9,859 nucleotides of DNA from Lentisphaerota bacterium (GTDB taxonomy: Bacteria > Verrucomicrobiota > Kiritimatiellia > RFP12 > JAAYLN01), in the NCBI GenBank assembly GCA_012514915.1, contig JAAYZJ010000380.1, positions 1 to 9,859 of the forward strand. Reading direction: 5' to 3'. A program made the translations under genes and the position numbers. This document shows, piece after piece, positions 6,752 through 9,859 of this stretch; within the stretch, counting starts at the first letter, position 1, and every line of letters begins with the position of its first letter. The notes beneath the pieces were generated by a model. That model ran no database searches. It saw nothing but the letters and a program-made list of their open reading frames with translations, and had not been told where the DNA came from.

Positions 6752-7684
6752 GTGATGCTACAGTCGGTTGCCGAATCATTATTACCCGTGTTGCTGATGA
6801 TCGTGCTGGGCGCCTGCCTGCGGCAGTGTCGCTTTCTGCCGGAAGTCTGCTTCCAAGGGCTCAACAAGCTTGCCTTTTGGGTGGGACTCCCGTGCATGTT
6901 GTTCCTCGAGATTTCCGGCGCCCGCGTCGAGGGGGGGGCGGCGCTGCGCATCGCGGCGACACTTCTGCTCGTCTCGCTCGCGGCCGGCGTTCTGGGCTGG
7001 GGCGTGGCACTGGCGTTGAAACTGCCGACGCCCTCGCTCCGGGTCTTCGTGCAGGGCGCCTTCCGCGGCAACCTGGCCTACGTGGGGATACCCGTCGTCT
7101 ACTATGCGCTGAGCGCGTCACCCGATGCCCGGGCCGTCGCGGTGCTGGCGCTGGCGCCGACGATCCCCGTGTTCAATGTCGCCTGTGTCCTGCTGCTGCT
7201 CCAGCCGGGGCAGGGCAGCCGCCTCCGCCGCGCGGCGCGCGCCCTGGCGGAGATCGCCCGCAATCCGCTGATCCTCGCCTGCGTGCTGGGCATGCTGGCG
7301 TTGTGGCAGGGATGGATGCTCCCGCCGCCGCTGCGGCGTACCGTCGAGGGTGTGGGACGCCTCGGTCTCCCGGCGGCGCTGCTGGCTCTGGGAGCCTCGC
7401 TATCCCTGCGCCATGTGCAGGGCAAGAAACTGCCCGTTTTTTTCTCCGCGCTGATCAAGGTCGCCGTGGCGCCTGTGATCGGCTATACTATCGGCCGTGC
7501 GTTGGGGCTGACGGGCGTCAACCTGCTGATCACCATGCTCTACGCGGCAACACCGACGGCGGTGGCCTCCTACGTCATGGCCGACCAAATGGGCGCGGAC
7601 CGGGAGTTGGCCGCCGCGATCATCGTCGTCAGCACGCTGCTCGCCTTTCCCGCCCTGGCGCTGGTTCTGCTGCTGACCCATTGA
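6752..7684 (+). CDS. AEC-family (auxin efflux carrier-like) permease
   Basis: This is an inner-membrane transporter of 310 residues with about ten predicted helices: 5-24, 36-55, 65-90, 106-121, 128-150, 171-188, 203-220, 228-249, 253-277 and 285-308. Family signatures are the first-half segment FRGNLAYVGIPVVY (104-117) and the second-half segment TPTAVASYVMADQMGAD...ELAAAIIVVSTLLAFP (267-300). Bacterial AEC members export or import small organic acids such as malate; the substrate here is unknown. The start is GTG 6752 or ATG 6755. GGGGAAGGA at 6733-6741 sits 10 bases before the GTG, which slightly favours it. It begins 7 bases after the GNAT stop, so it is co-transcribed with it. A G8 tract at 6931-6938 lies within the gene in an intact frame. 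Confidence 0.88.
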   Translation: MMLQSVAESLLPVLLMIVLGACLRQCRFLPEVCFQGLNKLAFWVGLPCMLFLEISGARVEGGAALRIAATLLLVSLAAGVLGWGVALALKLPTPSLRVFVQGAFRGNLAYVGIPVVYYALSASPDARAVAVLALAPTIPVFNVACVLLLLQPGQGSRLRRAARALAEIARNPLILACVLGMLALWQGWMLPPPLRRTVEGVGRLGLPAALLALGASLSLRHVQGKKLPVFFSALIKVAVAPVIGYTIGRALGLTGVNLLITMLYAATPTAVASYVMADQMGADRELAAAIIVVSTLLAFPALALVLLLTH

Positions 7685-7688
7685 CCAT

Positions 7689-7694
7689 GAGGAG
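7689..7694 (+). promoter_or_regulatory. Ribosome binding site GAGGAG that decides the nitroreductase start
   Basis: GAGGAG abuts the ATG at 7695, too close to serve it, and lies 6 bases before the in-frame ATG at 7701. The real start is therefore 7701, two codons later than the longest frame. Confidence 0.8.
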
Positions 7695-7700
7695 ATGACC

Positions 7701-8231
7701 ATGACTTTTCACGAACTGATCGCCATCCGCCGCTCGGTGCGGCTCTATGCGGATCAACCCGTCGCGCGCGACGATTTGCTCGCGATTCTCGAGGCCGGCC
7801 GCCTGGCGCCCTCGGCCTGCAACAACCAGCCGCTGCGGTTCGTCGTGGTCGCCGACGGCGCCGAACGCGAGTCCCTCGCACCCGCCTATCCGCGCGACTG
7901 GTTCCGCTCGGCGCCGGTCATCCTCGTCGTCTGCGGCGATCACCGGCAGTCCTGGCACCGCGCCGACGGCAAGGACCATGTCGATATCGACGCCGCGATC
8001 GCGGCCGACCACATGACGCTGGCGGCCGCCGAGCGCGGCCTCGGCACCTGCTGGATCTGCGCCTTCGACGTCGACAAGGTCAAGCAGGTGCTGGGCCTGG
8101 CCGACGGCATCGAGCCGATTGTCCTGCTGCCGGTGGGCCATCCCGTCGAACCGTTGACGGCCGCGGCGCATCAATCGCGTCGCAAGCCCTTCGACACGCT
8201 GGTGCAGTGGGGCATCAAGGGGCACGCATGA
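7701..8231 (+). CDS. Nitroreductase-family flavoprotein
   Basis: This 176-residue FMN-dependent oxidoreductase belongs to the compact nitroreductase type; members work as homodimers in the cytosol. The visible FMN-binding features are IRRSVRLY (9-16) with the N-terminal arginines, LAPSACNNQPLRFVVV (35-50) with the SACNNQP loop, and DIDAAIAADHMTLAAAERGLGTCWICAF (95-122), the helix and GLGTCWI segment that closes the flavin site. The C-terminal VLLPVGHP (141-148) is also standard. Known members reduce nitro compounds, quinones or flavins, and some act in biosynthesis, so the physiological substrate is open. It starts 16 bases after the permease stop. Its own stop overlaps the RluA-type gene by 4 bases, which indicates translational coupling. 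Confidence 0.9.
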   Translation: MTFHELIAIRRSVRLYADQPVARDDLLAILEAGRLAPSACNNQPLRFVVVADGAERESLAPAYPRDWFRSAPVILVVCGDHRQSWHRADGKDHVDIDAAIAADHMTLAAAERGLGTCWICAFDVDKVKQVLGLADGIEPIVLLPVGHPVEPLTAAAHQSRRKPFDTLVQWGIKGHA

Positions 8232-9103
8232 TTTCCCCGCGCCACGCGGCGGCGCGCCGTTCACGCAAGTCGTTTGTCGCCTTCACCGTGACCCGCGCGG
8301 AGCAGGGACAGCCCCTGCAGATGTTCCTGGCCGAGCGGCTCAAGGAATCCAAGCGGCAGGCCAAGGACCGGATCGATGCCCGGGCTGTCTTCGTGAACCG
8401 GCAATGCATCTGGATGGCGCGCCACGTCCTGCAGGGCGGCGACGCCGTCGAGGTCCAGATGGAGGCCGCGGCGCCGGACCGGCCGCGGGTTCTCCGCGTG
8501 CTGGCCGAATCGGAGCACTACCTGTTTGTCGACAAGCCCTACGGCATGCTGACCATCGGGCCTGGCAGCCTCGAAACCCTGCTGCGCGAGCAGCTCAAGC
8601 AGCCCGCGCTGCGTTGCGTCCACCGGCTCGACCGCGACACCTCCGGCTGCCTGCTGGTCGCGCGCACCGCCACCGCCTTTGAACGGGCCGTGGCGGTCTT
8701 CAAGACCCGGCGTGTGAAAAAGCTCTACGACGTCCTGGTTGTCGGGCGGCTGGTGCAGCCGGTCTCCACAATCGACACGCCGCTCGATGGCCAGCCGGCC
8801 CGCACGCATGTGCGCCGCCTGACCGCCAACGAGGACGTCACCTTCGCGCGCGTGCGGATCGAAACCGGACGGACGCACCAGATCCGCCTCCATCTCGCTT
8901 CGGTCCGCCATCCGGTCGTCGGCGATCGGCTGCACGGGCTGAAGCTGACGCGCGACCCGCGCCTGATGCGCGTGCCGCGGCAGATGCTGCACGCCACGGA
9001 GCTCGAATTGGACGACCCCATGGGCTCCGGCCGGCTCCATGCCCACAGCCCCCTGCCGGCCGACTTCCGGCGCTGCCTGCAGATGTTCGGCCTGGGGAAG
9101 TAG
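8228..9103 (+). CDS. RluA-family pseudouridine synthase
   Basis: This 291-residue enzyme converts uridine to pseudouridine in structured RNA. An S4-like RNA-binding segment occupies about residues 20-80 (LQMFLAERLKESKRQAKDRIDARAVFVN has the S4 pattern). The catalytic domain follows: LFVDKPYGMLT (99-109), VHRLDRDTSGCLLVAR (131-146) with catalytic Asp135, and RIETGRTHQIRLHLASVRHPVVGD (210-233), then QMLHATELEL (252-261) and HSPLPADF (273-280). All family motifs are intact. Whether it modifies 23S rRNA (as RluC/RluD do) or tRNA cannot be told from sequence alone. The ATG at 8228 is chosen because it forms an ATGA overlap with the nitroreductase stop and has AAGGGG (8217-8222) 5 bases upstream. 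A GTG at 8207 in the same frame is less likely. This is the last gene of the cluster. Confidence 0.92.
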   Translation: MISPRHAAARRSRKSFVAFTVTRAEQGQPLQMFLAERLKESKRQAKDRIDARAVFVNRQCIWMARHVLQGGDAVEVQMEAAAPDRPRVLRVLAESEHYLFVDKPYGMLTIGPGSLETLLREQLKQPALRCVHRLDRDTSGCLLVARTATAFERAVAVFKTRRVKKLYDVLVVGRLVQPVSTIDTPLDGQPARTHVRRLTANEDVTFARVRIETGRTHQIRLHLASVRHPVVGDRLHGLKLTRDPRLMRVPRQMLHATELELDDPMGSGRLHAHSPLPADFRRCLQMFGLGK

Positions 9104-9301
9104 CGGCGCGATTTCCTTTTCAGAAGCGCGACTCACGCAGCGGGAGATTCCGGTCCCCGTGACCTCGTCCGCGACGTTCAGTCGTTCTCGGTCACCCTCT
9201 ACGCGGCCTTCCCGGCGCAAACCAACCGAACAGCCGCGCCGCCTATGCCGCAATTTCTTTGACCTCGCTATCTAAATCGCTGGTAGTCAATGGGCTGCAT
9301 G

Positions 9302-9351
9302 GTTTCGGAGGCAGAGGGCGGTTTTTCATGGTTTTCGTCTCCCTCCGAAAC
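9302..9351. repeat. 10-bp inverted repeat GTTTCGGAGG / CCTCCGAAAC
   Basis: These are perfect 10-base arms (9302-9311 and 9342-9351) around a 30-base loop that contains short T-runs. It could form a transcript stem at the end of the operon, but no T-tract follows the right arm, so a simple intrinsic terminator is not supported. It could also be the ends of a small element or a protein site. Confidence 0.5.
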
Positions 9352-9382
9352 GCCTAGGGCAGGTAGACCAGCACGGGGACGG

Positions 9383-9400
9383 GGCGAAGGCGTCCTCGCC
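9383..9400. repeat. Small GC hairpin
   Basis: GGCG-A-AGG-CGT-CCT-CGCC folds into a 7-bp stem with one bulged A and a 3-base loop. No U-run follows. Function is unknown. Confidence 0.35.
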
Positions 9401-9542
9401 TAACCGCAGTGATGGAATGATGGAGCGCGCACACTTTATCGCAACATGTTGTTGCCTACACCTTGTCCACACACCTTGCCTTCCATGCTTCGTCGCAAGC
9501 AGAAGAGAGGCGGATGGCGGGTCCATATACATATTATCTTTT

Positions 9543-9673
9543 GCCAGAGTACCGCCTTCAGGCGGAAGTGGTTCAGGGGCTTCAGCCCCGTTCTCATGGG
9601 TTTTCGTTAAGAAACACGTATCTGACGGGCCTGAAGGCCCTTGTTGGCTTCCGGCTGAAGCCGGTACTCCGAC
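9543..9673 (-). repeat. Composite four-palindrome element, second full copy, inverted
   Basis: Read on the - strand, this copy has the same order as the one at 134-256: GTCGGAGTACC end (9673-9663), CCGGCTTCAGCCGG (9664-9651), GGGCCTTCAGGCCC (9640-9627), a spacer of about 37 bases, GGGGCTGAAGCCCC (9589-9576), CCGCCTGAAGGCGG (9565-9552), then GGTACTCTGG near 9552-9543 as a slightly decayed end. Loop bases differ between copies (TTTA versus TTCA) while the stems are kept. This conservation of pairing suggests that the folded form matters. The element lies in the opposite orientation to the left copy, about 9.3 kb away. Confidence 0.8.
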
Positions 9674-9714
9674 GCGACTGTCCACGGATGGGCAACGCTG
9701 GCGTTCGTTCAGGA

Positions 9715-9859
9715 GTCACAAACGCCTTTCGGCTGTTGGTACGTTTAGGACCATAAAAGTGGGCGACCAGGTCTGCCTAGGCATCGGCACGTCACAAACG
9801 CCTTTCGGCTGTTGATCCGATCAGGACATGCGCGCGCCGTGATCCTGGTCCACAACCAC
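9715..9859. CRISPR. Possible end of a CRISPR array (two repeats visible, runs off the window)
   Basis: Repeat 1 (9715-9751) and repeat 2 (9791-9827) are each 37 bases long and match at 33 of 37 positions. The first 24 are identical, beginning GTCACAAACGCC, and all four differences fall in the last 13. They are separated by a unique 39-base stretch (9752-9790). The 32 bases after repeat 2 are unique and reach the window edge, shorter than one spacer. The repeat starts GTC, ends GAC and has a central GCC-TTTC-GGC hairpin. These are features of long, hairpin-bearing CRISPR repeats such as those of type III systems. The divergent left repeat would be the outermost one, with the array extending to the right. 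No cas gene is in view, and two copies are the minimum. A non-CRISPR intergenic repeat pair remains possible. Confidence 0.45.

Larger units (their letters stand above)
9104..9859. other. Right non-coding flank with repeats
   Basis: I find no believable gene in these 756 bases. The open frames run through palindromes and have no family character. Bases 9104-9300 show nothing I can name, and no clear terminator with a T-run follows the RluA-type gene. After that come an inverted repeat (9302-9351), a GC hairpin (9383-9400), an A+T-rich patch near 9523-9538 (CATATACATATTATC), the inverted composite element (9543-9673) and the CRISPR-like repeat pair from 9715 to the edge. Confidence 0.7.

Noticed and set aside
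9255..9330. A possible tRNA remnant or attachment site near the GGTTTCGGAGG sequence
   Set aside because: No cloverleaf, T-loop or CCA end can be drawn, and no integrase is in the window.
9352..9376. GCCTAGGGCAGGTAGACC resembling the reverse complement of part of the 39-base gap between the CRISPR-like repeats
   Set aside because: Beyond a shared GCCTAGG, which is nearly palindromic, the alignment needs gaps, so chance is likely.
9417..9815. Open frames of 132 and 97 codons across the right flank
   Set aside because: They run through palindromic repeats and the CRISPR-like repeats, have no ribosome binding site and no family resemblance.

Overview
The window is GC-rich bacterial chromosome DNA. 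Seven genes, all on the + strand, fill positions 485-9103. Both flanks are non-coding and crowded with short palindromes. The lineage is uncertain. Envelope-spanning kinase architecture and high GC suggest a Gram-negative-type bacterium. Families of intergenic palindromes of this kind make me think of PVC-group genomes (Verrucomicrobiota/Kiritimatiellota-like), but that is a weak inference and no marker gene here settles it.

Left flank (1-484): one complete copy and one half copy of a composite element built from four GC-rich palindromes and bounded by a GTCGGAGTACC-type inverted repeat. Two small hairpins and a T8 tract follow, ahead of the first gene. Gene block: a short RsmI-type 16S rRNA methyltransferase (485-1192); a large membrane hybrid sensor kinase with four PAS domains and a C-terminal receiver (1314-5069); a DUF2156 protein (5081-5977); a GNAT acetyltransferase (5974-6744); an AEC-family permease (6752-7684); a nitroreductase-family flavoprotein (7701-8231); and an RluA-type pseudouridine synthase with an S4-like N-terminus (8228-9103). 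From the kinase onward the genes are separated by 16 bases or less or overlap by 4, so this looks like one six-gene transcription unit. A TATACT -10-like box lies 6 bases before the kinase ATG and would give a nearly leaderless transcript.

Right flank (9104-9859): no convincing gene. It holds a 10-bp inverted repeat, a small GC hairpin, an inverted second copy of the composite palindromic element, and, at the edge, two 37-base repeats (33/37 identical, 39 bases apart). This pair has the geometry and hairpin of a CRISPR array end and may continue beyond the window.

The block mixes translation and RNA modification (RsmI, RluA) with sensing, transport and two acyltransferase-fold proteins. No single pathway links them. 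The DUF2156-GNAT pair is the tightest functional suggestion. The most interesting items are the possible CRISPR array edge and the TIR-bounded four-palindrome element present in opposite orientation on both sides of the gene block.
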